Origin: Dryas octopetala
Lineage: Eukaryota > Streptophyta > Magnoliopsida > Rosales > Rosaceae
NCBI GenBank assembly: GCA_963921425.1
Contig: OY992834.1
Location: 18,489,923-18,553,922 of the forward strand
DNA length: 64,000 nt
Reading direction: 5' to 3'
The notes beneath the pieces were generated by a model that searched no databases, was not told where the DNA came from, and saw only the letters and a program-made list of their open reading frames with translations. A program made the position numbers and the translations under genes. Positions within the stretch are counted from its first letter, which is position 1. Each line of letters starts with the position of its first letter. Shown here in pieces: positions 48,232 through 58,646 of the stretch.

Positions 48232-48703
48232 CTTGAATCTGTAATATAAGAGTTTTTTTTTTTTTTTTTTCATCTGAAGAGAGTAAGATTTCAAAAAAGC
48301 AAAACAACCAAGTACAAAGCAAGCTCAAGAGAATACAGTCCCAGAGCAAAGGAAAAGAAGCGGTACATCAAGCTAAAAACATAAGGAAAAGAAGAGATGA
48401 AGGATTGCGCATAAGAGCAGCAGACGTAACCAAGAGGCGAGGCCAACGTTGATCTTACAGAAAATGCCAACACCAGAAGCTACAAATGGGGCAAGGCACG
48501 CCGTCCCGAGAAAGCACATGAACAAGGAAAGATCACCCATACTTCATGTCACGTATAAGACTTGGACAACTAAATTGGTCAAAAAAAAAAGACTTGGAAA
48601 ACTAAATTGGTCAAAAAAAAAAAGACTTGGACAACTAAAATTTAAACAAAAATAACACCAAAATTAAAATAGAAATATGTATACTAACACTAGGATATCC
48701 CAT

Positions 48704-50539
48704 CTACGGTTGGCTTGTCCCCTGCCCTCCTTGGGTAGTTGCTCCTCCTCCCTTTAAGTTTATAGCTTTCATCTTGATGAATTCATGCACATAAGGATAA
48801 GGAGGCGGCGAAGCCGCCTTCGCCTCCGGTTCCTTCGCCAATATCTTTTGTTCGTGTTCACGATAACCGAGATCATGAAATATTATCTTTTGAATATATC
48901 TCACAATACGCTCTTGAGAGCTGAACTGAAGTTTTTTAAACAACTCTGTGAATCTTCTGAGTCTGAAATCCTCCTCAGTCTCATCGGAGAGTTTCTCAAT
49001 TATATGATCAATTTCAACTTCAACTTCAGCTTCACGCAAGAGTATTTGAATGGGGTTTCTTGGATCATTGGCGCATCGCGCTTTGAACCAAATAATTGAC
49101 AAACCAAAGAAAAATTCAGCATAACGGGCCTGCTTGATTTCTTTTATCTCTTCTTCATCAGCAGATGTAGGCTGTATACCTTTCCGATCCAGCTTCTCAA
49201 ATTCAGATTGGAAGTAATGCCAAGTGTAATGCTGCGATTTATAGAGCTTCATAAATCTTCTGAGTCTGAAATCCTCCTGACTTTCCTCGATGAGTTTCTC
49301 CACTATGGCATCCTTCATTGGCATCATATCAACCGTTTTGTCAACCGTTTTGTCGAGCAGATATTGTTGATCATTGGAGCCTAATTGCCTGAACAAGAGA
49401 ATGGACTCACAAAACTGTCTTTCACGAAAGAATTTTTCTTCAACTTCCTTGAATAAATAAATTCGAGTCGGTACCGAAGCTTTATTAAATAGCTCTGTGA
49501 ATGTTTGCTTTCTGAATTCTTCATCGCTAATTTCCTCTATAAGTCCTCCGATTACAACACCTTTAACTTTACTATACAGATTTTCGATCTTCTCTCCTTG
49601 CTCAGCGGCCGATAGAAGGCTGAATCCGAAAGCTGAGAGACGCGAGAATAATTCGGCAGCACCGGCAGAACCTTGTGGCTGAACGAGCCTCCCGTGCGGA
49701 AGCCATTTTCGTTGATGTTGCAGCCTCTCTTCTGCACTGTGAAGTAATTGCACTTGGGTGTTAAAGACATGCACTTGCTCACATAGCTCTGTGAATAATC
49801 TGAGTCTCAAATCCTCGTCACTTTCATCTTCATATATTTCGCATCCAAGTTCATCGCGGAGTTGTTGAATCAGCAGTTTCTGACCTGCAGCGCTCTGTCC
49901 CTTGAACCAAATAATCGAGAAACCCAAGAAAAATTCAGCAAAACGGGACTGCCAATCAAAACTTCCATCATCACCATCACCATCACGGTCACCATTGTCT
50001 TTGATTTCCTGTATCACTTCATTATAACCTTTTCGTTTCCTTTTTGGCCTCATATCAAGCTCTGTATAAACATAGTTGGTGTAACCCCTAGACAGCTGCG
50101 TGAATCTTCTAAGTCTGAAATCCTCCTCAGTTTCGCCGGGGATCTGGAGATTCTCATCAGCTGAAACATGACCGGTGATCTCTCCGATCATTCTTTGTTG
50201 AAGCTTGGCGTCTAGTTGCCGGAACCAACAAATTAATTCGCCAAATTGCCTTTCGTGCTTCAACTTCATTATAACTCTGGCCGGGAAAAGATTCTGCTCC
50301 GGGAAGGGAAGCTTCTTGAATAGCTCTGCAAATTTTCTGAGCTGAAATTTCTCCTCACTTTCATCAGAGAGTTGCTCCACCGTAACATTTTCAACCACCT
50401 TATTACAGATGTCTTCCGTCTCTTCTCGTTGATCGCTAGCGGATAGTCGGCTGAACCCGAAGATCGATAGATTTAAGAGCAGTTCAGCATCAGAACAGTT
50501 ATTGGGCTCAGCCGCTGCTGGTTTCGGAAATGCAAACAT
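48704..50539 (-). CDS. Six-module repeat protein of unrecognised family, copy B (611 aa)
   Basis: Paralogue of the gene at 30212-32074: same six modules, 611 codons, no stop. Differences include an altered stretch after module 2 (TELDMRPKRKRKGYNEV instead of the longer FAWQDM version), a 4-residue repeat TVDKTVD in module 5, KILAKEPEAKAASPPPYP in place of LEKLPVAPPTGG, and fewer GGGATTQ repeats. Indels keep the frame, and many differences are conservative. That suggests selection on the protein, though the copies may be too young to tell. Promoter and leader DNA (50540-51000) is also conserved with copy A, including a poly-T tract just before the ATG on the plus strand. Function unknown. Confidence 0.8.
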   Translation of the reverse strand: MFAFPKPAAAEPNNCSDAELLLNLSIFGFSRLSASDQREETEDICNKVVENVTVEQLSDESEEKFQLRKFAELFKKLPFPEQNLFPARVIMKLKHERQFGELICWFRQLDAKLQQRMIGEITGHVSADENLQIPGETEEDFRLRRFTQLSRGYTNYVYTELDMRPKRKRKGYNEVIQEIKDNGDRDGDGDDGSFDWQSRFAEFFLGFSIIWFKGQSAAGQKLLIQQLRDELGCEIYEDESDEDLRLRLFTELCEQVHVFNTQVQLLHSAEERLQHQRKWLPHGRLVQPQGSAGAAELFSRLSAFGFSLLSAAEQGEKIENLYSKVKGVVIGGLIEEISDEEFRKQTFTELFNKASVPTRIYLFKEVEEKFFRERQFCESILLFRQLGSNDQQYLLDKTVDKTVDMMPMKDAIVEKLIEESQEDFRLRRFMKLYKSQHYTWHYFQSEFEKLDRKGIQPTSADEEEIKEIKQARYAEFFFGLSIIWFKARCANDPRNPIQILLREAEVEVEIDHIIEKLSDETEEDFRLRRFTELFKKLQFSSQERIVRYIQKIIFHDLGYREHEQKILAKEPEAKAASPPPYPYVHEFIKMKAINLKGGGATTQGGQGTSQP

Positions 50540-51791
50540 TGCTAATCGGCGAGAAGCTGATTTTTTTTTTTTTTTTCTCTTTTGATCTGAGCGTGAACTG
50601 TGAAGGAAGACTTACAGTCACTCTGGTTTGGTGTGGAAGGCAGTAGTTGTTACAACCCATTTAAATATTCCAAATACAAGGGCAAAGGCGAGGGTGATAA
50701 GGAAATTTCCTGCCCAGCTGATGAAACTTCCACGAAACCACTCGATTTTTTTTTTGTTTGCTAAGAAACTACCAGTGAAACTCACACTCTCTCACAGGGT
50801 ATCACTTTTCCTTTTGGTCGAGTCTTCTCATCGGACCTGGATCTTCTACCAAGATTTTCTCTACCAGACCATACCAGCCTTTAAATCTCAATCGTTCAAA
50901 ATTATTTAATGGCTTAGATCATGCCACATCACATGTGCTTAATGAATGGTTATTTTGCTTAGACCAAGACACAGTAAAAGGAGACCTTACCGTCTTCATC
51001 TGTTAAGACTGTTATGACTAATGGAAAAAGAAGTCTCCTTCTTTGATTAAAAAAACATACGATCTCTTTCTTCCAATTTTTTCACAGAGCACAACCACAA
51101 CCACATTAGCTCTTCCAAAAGTGGTGGATTTTGAAGCCACACGCCGCCGTTCGCCAACTCCGATCTCTGAGCACCTACCTCCGCTAGTTCCATTAGTATG
51201 GAAGATGCTCATCTACAAGTTCCCAGCGTCACCATCGTCACTCGACGCCGAGAAGATTCCGTATGTGTCGCTGAAAATGATCTAGAAAACTTTTATTTAC
51301 TTTGAATGCTCCATAAAACAGAAAATTTTTATGTACTCTGAAAATCTTTTTATCTTTCCTTTGTTTTTTTTCTGGATATTTTCTTTTTAAGGTTTGATAA
51401 TAAATAAGCTTTAAAAGAGTTGCATGATTTATTGGTTATCTAGCTGTATATCAGTGGTCTTTGTGGTCTTGGTTTAGTTTTTGCAGTGACGTACTTTTGC
51501 ATCTGTTTGTTTACTGAGAAAATGGAGGAAAAAAAATTGATTCCAGTATGGTATTTTAGGATTTGGGGAAATTGGAGTCCGACAGTGACGTTGCGGGTGC
51601 TCAGTAATCAGAAATTGGAGAACGGTGGCGTATGGCTTCAAAACCCACCATTTTGGAAGAGCTCATGTGACTGTGGCTGTGCAATATTTTGATGGCACTT
51701 CTCTTTCTGTATAAAAATTTGGGGAAGAAGACTTTATTTTTTCCGTAACGGAAAGAGGCACAGAAGAAGACATAAGATAATATCTCTTTTT

Positions 51792-51908
51792 GGCTGGGGT
51801 TAAAGGTTTTTTGGTTTTTTTTTAAAAAAAAGATGAGTAGCTGTGATTGTGCCACGTAGACAGGAACTGAGAAGTACATCAGGCCATGGTCTGAGGCAAG
51901 CATTGTCC
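51792..51908. mobile_element. Truncated MITE (right half), copy B first instance
   Basis: Same truncated form as at 33321-33436, ending GGCAAGCATTGTCC. The truncation therefore predates the A/B duplication. Confidence 0.8.
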
Positions 51909-52215
51909 GACTTAATAATGCAACCTTTTGTCCTTTATATAATTAGTAAATCAGTAGTTTTAGCTTACACATTAAATAATTCTACTTTTTTGAAAAAAAA
52001 ATTCAAATTTAATATTATATGTAATTAAGACACCATACACCCTTTTTTTTGGCCAGGAGACACCATACACCCTTAATCATGACTAAATGAGCTAATGGTG
52101 GAACAGCTGTAGAGCAGAGACCATTTTTTTTCTAATCGGACTATTTTTTTCTTTGGCCACCTAATCAGACCATTTTTTTCTTTGGCCACGGGCCCACGGC
52201 TAATCGGACCATTCT
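51833..52215. repeat. Direct repeat flanking the DUF247 gene, left copy (B1)
   Basis: From GATGAG(T/G)GCTGTGATTG to ATCGGACCATTCT. It matches 54854-55167 on the other side of the DUF247 gene and 33358-33740 in copy A. It shares with copy A an internal GGCCAGGAGACACC insertion that the right copy lacks. Confidence 0.85.
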
Positions 52216-52469
52216 AGGGGTCAAATTTTCTTTTTGCTCTTTGTAAGGTTTTGAATTTCTGTTGGTTCCTATGGTTGATAAACACTCGACCACAGGGAAT
52301 AGGATTCCATCATGGTATTTTACTATTTTTACAGTCATCGCTACTTTTTTCAGTCTTCTGCTAATAATTTCCAAGGTTTGCTCTGTATTCTTAAAAATTA
52401 TCCCCTTAGTGCCAGCATATTTAATTCCTTTAATTTACAGCTACAATAAACACAACATCAAGCTAACCA

Positions 52470-53945
52470 ATGGCGAATGGAGGAAGATATCATGCTGTTA
52501 CGATTGCAGCCACCGACAATCTTCAGATGACAACATTGGAGCAGAGAATTAAGGAAACAAAATGGCTACTACACCCATCAGCCGGTAAGAGCTCTTGTTG
52601 CATCTTCAGACTGCCCAAATGCTTTGAGGAAATAAACAAGAATACCTACCAGCCTCATATAGTCTCCATTGGCCCTTATCACCATGGTGAGAAACATCTA
52701 GAGATGATGCAGCAGCACAAATGGAGATTTCTTTTCGATTTGCTTGCTCGAACGCCATCAGCTGGCCCGAGACTTGAGGACTACTTGCAGACTGTAGCAT
52801 CAATGGAAGAAGATATAAGAGGGTGTTATTCCGAGACCATCAATTTCTCCAAACGCGATCTAGTTGACATGATGGTGGTTGATGGTCTCTTCATTATCGA
52901 ACTCTTCTGCAAAGTTGGAAGATTATCACCAAGCGATGAAGACGACCCCATCTTTAACTTGGCATGGATTCCCCCTAATATCATAAGAGATCTTCTTCGA
53001 TTGGAGAACCAAATTCCTTTCTTCGTTCTTGAAAAGCTATTTGATCAGTCAAAACCTTCAAGAAAAGATAGTGCCTCATCCCTTGCCAAACTTGCTCTGG
53101 AATTCTTCAATTACGCGGTAAGGCCCGATGAAGTCCTAGAGCAGCATTTCAATGCTGAAGCAAACCATTTGCTAGATTTACTTCGCTTGAGTTTCGACCT
53201 TGAACCTCAAGAAAAGCCTAAGAATATTCGTTTATTAGCTCGATTCATCCAATCCGTGAAAAAGCCTCTAACAGGAATTATGTCGAGCACAAGGAAGGCT
53301 GTGACAAAGTTTCTACCAGGAATCAAGTTGGAGACAAGGATGAGAAAATCCTCTCCGTCGTCAGGTCAACTCATCCAACTCTCAGCGAAAAAGCTTCATT
53401 TGGCTGGAATTAAGTTCAAAACAAGGGAAGCAATGAGCTTCTTGGATATTAGATTTTGCAATGGAGTGCTCGAAATTCCACAGATAACACTAGACGATCT
53501 TCGTACTGATCTATATCTGAATTTTGTTGCATTTGAACAATGTTACTCTCATTGCTCAAAGCACATAACCAGTTATGCTGCATTCATGAGTTGTCTCATT
53601 CGCACGCCTACAGACGCAACATTTCTCTGCGACAAGAATATCATTGAGAATTATCTCGGAACTGATGGGGAAGTTGCAGATTTCTTCAGAAACTTGGGCA
53701 AGGATATACCTTTTGATATTGATGAGAGTTATCTATCGGAGTTATTCAACGATGTAAATGAGTACCATAGAAATATTTGGCACGTGCGATGGGCAGGTTT
53801 GAGATTCAAGTATTTTTATACACCCTGGTCTTTCTTGTCTGCTTTAGCTGCTTTGGTACTCCTACTACTGACCGTAATCCAGGCCTTCTTTGCTGTTTAT
53901 GCATATGTCCGTCCACTAGAGTCTGGTGGAGGGGGAAAGAGTTGA
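52470..53945 (+). CDS. DUF247 (UPF0481) protein
   Basis: Single exon, 491 aa, a usual length for the family. DUF247 landmarks in order: CCIFRLPKCF near residue 43, HIVSIGPYHHGEKHL near 63, KRDLVDMMVVDGLFIIELF near 127, LRLENQIPFFVLEKLF near 175, AGIKFKTREAMSFLDIRF then VLEIPQITLDDLRTDLYLNF in the middle, and a C-terminal membrane span near 450-480 (WSFLSALAALVLLLLTVIQA). Members are plant-specific, probably membrane-anchored by this span; biochemical function is unknown, and one group acts in grass self-incompatibility. The ATG at 52470 gives the usual short N-terminus. It is absent from the matching place of copy A. No defects. Confidence 0.93.
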   Translation: MANGGRYHAVTIAATDNLQMTTLEQRIKETKWLLHPSAGKSSCCIFRLPKCFEEINKNTYQPHIVSIGPYHHGEKHLEMMQQHKWRFLFDLLARTPSAGPRLEDYLQTVASMEEDIRGCYSETINFSKRDLVDMMVVDGLFIIELFCKVGRLSPSDEDDPIFNLAWIPPNIIRDLLRLENQIPFFVLEKLFDQSKPSRKDSASSLAKLALEFFNYAVRPDEVLEQHFNAEANHLLDLLRLSFDLEPQEKPKNIRLLARFIQSVKKPLTGIMSSTRKAVTKFLPGIKLETRMRKSSPSSGQLIQLSAKKLHLAGIKFKTREAMSFLDIRFCNGVLEIPQITLDDLRTDLYLNFVAFEQCYSHCSKHITSYAAFMSCLIRTPTDATFLCDKNIIENYLGTDGEVADFFRNLGKDIPFDIDESYLSELFNDVNEYHRNIWHVRWAGLRFKYFYTPWSFLSALAALVLLLLTVIQAFFAVYAYVRPLESGGGGKS

Positions 53946-54455
53946 TCATCAGCATCGACTTTGAGCGTAGCACATTTTGAAATATTGTCTTGCGATTGAT
54001 GTCTTATTCTCTGCATCTATTTGTTGTGAGTCTTGTGACGTTGAGTTATGATGTTGAACCTGGATTCCTACCATTTGTAAGAAAGCTTATAATGTAAAAA
54101 TGTTGAATTTTACAATTGTTTTTTTAGGGTTATTATTCTCTACTAGCAAACAATTAAAAATCTTAACCACAAATAAAGTCGCTGACATAATTAAAATAAA
54201 GGACAAAATGCACGCTTAAGCGTGTTTGTCAATGTAAATTATCTGCCTAGCCGCTTGGTGATTTTACAAGTGCTCCGCAGCTGCATTTGTATGTACCGCT
54301 TAATATATGTTCTTAATTCTTTACTAATTGGTTGAAGATTTAAAATTAGTATGCTTTATTGATAATAAATAATATAGTTGCAATGTTGTAACGGTAAATA
54401 TTGTTGGAGAGCAATCAAAAGCACTTCACAATAAATTTTATCCTCAGACTCAATA

Positions 54456-54931
54456 GGACAATGCTTGCATTAACCATGGTTTGAGGAACTCCTTAGTCCC
54501 TGTCTACATGGCACAATCATAGCCACTCATCTTTTTTTTTTAAAAACCAAACAACCTTTAACCCCAGCAAAAATAAAATCTTTAACCCAACCCCTCCCTC
54601 CCACCACCTAGCCCTGACCCTCCTCCCTTCCTCCACCCAGACCGGCCACCATCCCCCTTCCCGTGCCGACAACATCACCCCGAGCTCCCCCCTCTCTTTC
54701 CATGCGCCGGCAACCCCCCACCTGCCCCCTCTCTTTCCCCGCTCCGGCGAGCTCCCCCTCTCTTTCCCTGCGCCGGCAACCTCTCCCCCTCTCTTTTGGA
54801 TTAAAGGTTTTTTTTTTTGCTGGGGTTAAAGGTTTTTTGGTTTAAAAAAAAAAAGATGAGTGGCTGTGATTGTGCCACGTAGACAGGAACTGAGAAGTAC
54901 CTCAAACCATGGTCTGAGGCAAGCATTGTCC
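54456..54931. mobile_element. Complete Mutator-type MITE downstream of DUF247
   Basis: Ends GGACAATGCTTGC and its inverse; 9-bp target copies GACTCAATA (54447-54455) and GACTTAATA (54932-54940), 8 of 9 matching. The arms carry CTTAGTCCCTGTCTACATGG and its inverse. The central part is C-rich filler unlike the two truncated relatives. Confidence 0.85.
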
Positions 54932-55167
54932 GACTTAATAATGCAACCTTTTGTCCTTTATATAATTAGTAAATCAGTAGTTTTAGCTTACAAATTAAAT
55001 AATTCTACTTTAAAAAAAAATCAAATTTAATATTATATGTAATTAAGACACCATACACCCTTAATCATGACTAAATGAGCTAATGGTGGATGAGCTGTAG
55101 AGCAGAGACCATTTTTTTTCTAATCGGACCATTTTTTTTCTTTGGCCACGGCTAATCGGACCATTCT
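54854..55167. repeat. Direct repeat flanking the DUF247 gene, right copy (B2)
   Basis: Counterpart of 51833-52215, including the MITE right arm. It continues without a break into the rest of the duplicated block, as in copy A. Confidence 0.85.
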
Positions 55168-56580
55168 GAATTACCATAATTCTCATAGTAAGGACTATGG
55201 CTGGTATTTTTGAACTGCCTATCGACTAAACCGACCATTCTGAATTACCATAATTCTAATAGTAAGGACTAGGGCTGGTATTTTTGAACTGCCTATCGAC
55301 TAAACCGACCGGCACCGATTTAGACAGGTTTGATTTCGTCCCAGCACCGTTCCTGCTCTTGATTGCTATCTGGGCTTGAAGCATTAGTTTTCTACTAGAA
55401 ATTGTGCCTACGCAATGCCGCGGGTGCTAAAAGATTATAAAATGTTTAGAAGACCTATGAAATGTTCATTCAAGGCCTAATAAAATTTAATGGATAGATA
55501 ATATTTATATATATATATATAAAAATCTAAATATGTTAGTAAATATTGACATGAATGTTTGTTCACCAAGTTTAATTTACAAAATGTGCATTCATATATG
55601 ACATGTTTTATATGATGTTTTGTTTATTAAGATGTGAATAATAAACCAAACAGCATTCAAAAAAACATTATAATAGTTGGTGAGACAATTGTGTGTCATA
55701 GTAATCAAAAGATTTGCAAGTATTCAACTGCTCATTGTTAAAAAAAGTTATGGATGGGTGGTCGGAGGTGGCTTAATCGGTTTTGGGGGTTTCTTCTTGC
55801 ATGTTGCTGGGCTGCTCATCTGTTTTTGTATTTTGTGCTGGGGAATTCTTCTCTTCTTCGCTTTGTGGGACAGAGAGCCTCTGCTCTTGCTTGTTGCCTT
55901 ATGTATGGGGCTTTTCTTGTGCTTGGCTGCAAATTTGAAAAATGTGACTTGTTAATGTAAATAAATGATTACATTTGAGATCATGTAATTTAAAAATAAT
56001 GTGCAGTAAAAAAACACTTGAATGTAAGAACTTTATTTGATTGAAATTGATAATGTGCAAGAAAAAACTTGAAAAATTTGATGCACCAATTTAAGCCATT
56101 TATTCATATGGGAGATTTGTAACCAATTTAAAGCAGCTTTCACATAAGAATGAACTTCATTTCAGAATTTGATACCAATGTATGGAAAGAAAGCCTCAGA
56201 AAAAAAAAAAGGCAAATTTTTAACCGATGTATAATAATCTGTAGCAAGCCTATAAAATGTGCAAATGTGCAAATGTGCAAATGTGCAGCAAGTGTATAAA
56301 ATGTCCATTGAAATAACAGTCATTAAATCTGTCACAGAGACTGCCATCTTTGCCAACACAAAGCAACAAAATTAACACAGTTAGATTCATATGCATTAGG
56401 TGGAGGGAAACAAAAGTAAAAAATGATCACACCTAAAATCATAAAACTACCAGAAAAAACGAACTCACAAACTGCCTTGTAGCTCAATATACACAAAGGA
56501 AAAAAGGACATCAACCAAAGGAAAACAAAAGTTGACATTTATCGACCAAAGCTTTTCCTAGAAGGGTATTATATATATTA

Positions 56581-56788
56581 ACAGTAGTGCTAGACATCCC
56601 ACATTTATATACCATAATTTCATACCACCTTATGTGGCAACTTACATGGCATTCATGCATTGGACACTAAAAAATAAAAACAAAAATCCAAAAAGAAAAA
56701 GAAAAAGAAAAACTTTGTTCAGTAAAATAATGACACGTAAGATGGTATAAAAATATGGTATAAGAATGTGGTAAATATAGCATTATTC
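56581..56788. mobile_element. 208-bp MITE present only in copy B
   Basis: ATATATTA on both sides (56573-56580, 56789-56796). Copy A has the uninterrupted site (ATTATATATATTAAATAGGC). Ends resemble each other inverted (AGTAGTGCTA / AATAATGCTA). The core is related to the doubled MITE at 10124-10590. Confidence 0.85.
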
Positions 56789-57920
56789 ATATATTAAATA
56801 GGCAAACCCAAAAACTTTTCAAGAAAGGTGACTTGTAGAGCAAAATTCTACATGCAGGTAGCTTCCACTAAGCTTCCATTAGTCATTTAGTCCTATGAAT
56901 TAAATAGGCAAAAAGAGAGAGAATATTTCTGGTAACAGAGTTTCGAAATGGGTAATTAATTGACATCTTGGTCTCTTCACCTGTTTACAGCAAAATGACA
57001 ATCATCCTTGGAAGCAAACAACATTAATTAATCTGGACTTAAATGAATTTTTGGAAAAGGTAAGCATGTTCATCAATTTCGAAACCACTTGATTTTGGCA
57101 AAACTTAATAAAATCCAATGAATTTGTATAGACATCCTAAAACTATACGTTGTAAACATGTAAAATGATATTCAACCAATTTCTACAAAAACAAAAAAAA
57201 GAATATTATGTGAATGCTGACCTGTCAGAAAGAAAATAAGAAACATTATACATAAGGCATTTATTAGACTTATTGTAAAGGTTAAATATTGAAAAAAACA
57301 CATGTTTAATTATTAATGGGGGAAGTAAGAGATTGTCCACTTTTACACATAGATGAGAGGCCACTGTGGAGAGATGATCTGTTTTAAAAAATTATCAGTT
57401 ATTAAAGAGATGTTTAATTATTTCATTGGGTTGACACCAGCCGCCTCCAAAATATGACCACACCTAAATTCATAAAGCGACCATAAAAACGAACTCACAT
57501 GCTGCCTTCTAACTCAATACACAAAAAGGAAAAAACGACACCAACCAAAGGAAGACAAAAGTTGACAAAGAAATTTATCAACCTTACAAAACCTTTTTGG
57601 GGAGAAAAAAAAATAAAGATATGCATTAGGTGGAGGGAAACAAAAGTAAACAATGACTGCACCTAAATTCATAATGCCACCACAAAAAACGAACTCACAG
57701 GCTGCCTTGTAGCTCAATACACACAAATGAAAAACAACACCAACCAAAGGAAAACAAAGTTGTGATAGAAATTTATCAACCCTACAAAACCATTTTGGGG
57801 AGAAAAAGAAATAAAGAAAACCTAACATAATTAAAACCCCTTCTAAATTTTGGTTCTTTCGAAAAGCCAATATTAGACCAAATTTACATATGTGAATTAA
57901 CAAAGTATCAACTATTAATT

Positions 57921-58646
57921 CTGTGTGAGAGATTGTAACATTCTTTATGTATGTGCAGAGAGAAAGTTTGAACCTCTGGCTTTCATGAAATGGGGGAGTA
58001 TCTGTTTAGCCTTCATCATTGTAATTACTTGTAATTATAGGCATGAATTCTAAGCACTGCTTTTGCACTTAACATATTATTCCAATGTGAGATGAGTATA
58101 TTCCTTCAATTTCCATAACTTCTAGTGCATATGAAGCTCACCCATAAGGGTCTTTAAAAAAAGCTAAAAGCAAAACTGACTGGGGCAAAGCATAAAGCAA
58201 TTTAAGAGAGCATATCACATACTCTGGATGTCTTTGCTATTGGAACGCACGTTGGATTCTTCTTTAACTTTAAGCGTTGGATTCTTCTTTAACTTTAACT
58301 TTAAGAGAGCATATCACATACTCTGGATGACTGGGGTAAGCGTTGTATTCTTCTTTAACTTTAAGCTGGATGTCTTTGCTATTGGAACGCACGTTGATAG
58401 GACCAAGAAACATCCTCAGAAACCTCCCTCCTGCATAAATGTTAACCATTTAACAAAACCCAACCAGCCCAATCCAATTAATGAACACAAAATTAAAGCA
58501 AAAATCTTGAAATTAATGAGTAGGAGATGATTAATGAAAAGGGTACCCTCTGTTTTTTCCAGGAAGAAACTAAGCAGCGTCCCCATCCACCAACAAACAT
58601 GTCGCCCTCTGCAAATCTTCTTCCAGCTGCCATTAGCATACAGAGA
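57921..58646. other. Spacer with small repeats, no gene
   Basis: Contains a local duplication: TTTAAGAGAGCATATCACAT with CTCTGGATG and TTGCTATTGGAACGCACGTT each occur twice between 58200 and 58400. No exon structure seen. Confidence 0.55.

Larger units (their letters stand above)
48232..57920. repeat. Segmental duplication, copy B
   Basis: Direct-orientation counterpart of copy A. It keeps the CACTA-free site (55894-55896). Relative to A it has extra DNA at 52216-54855 (DUF247 gene, full MITE and a second copy of a flanking repeat) and a 208-bp MITE at 56581-56788. The left border lies at a hAT MITE end. Confidence 0.92.
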
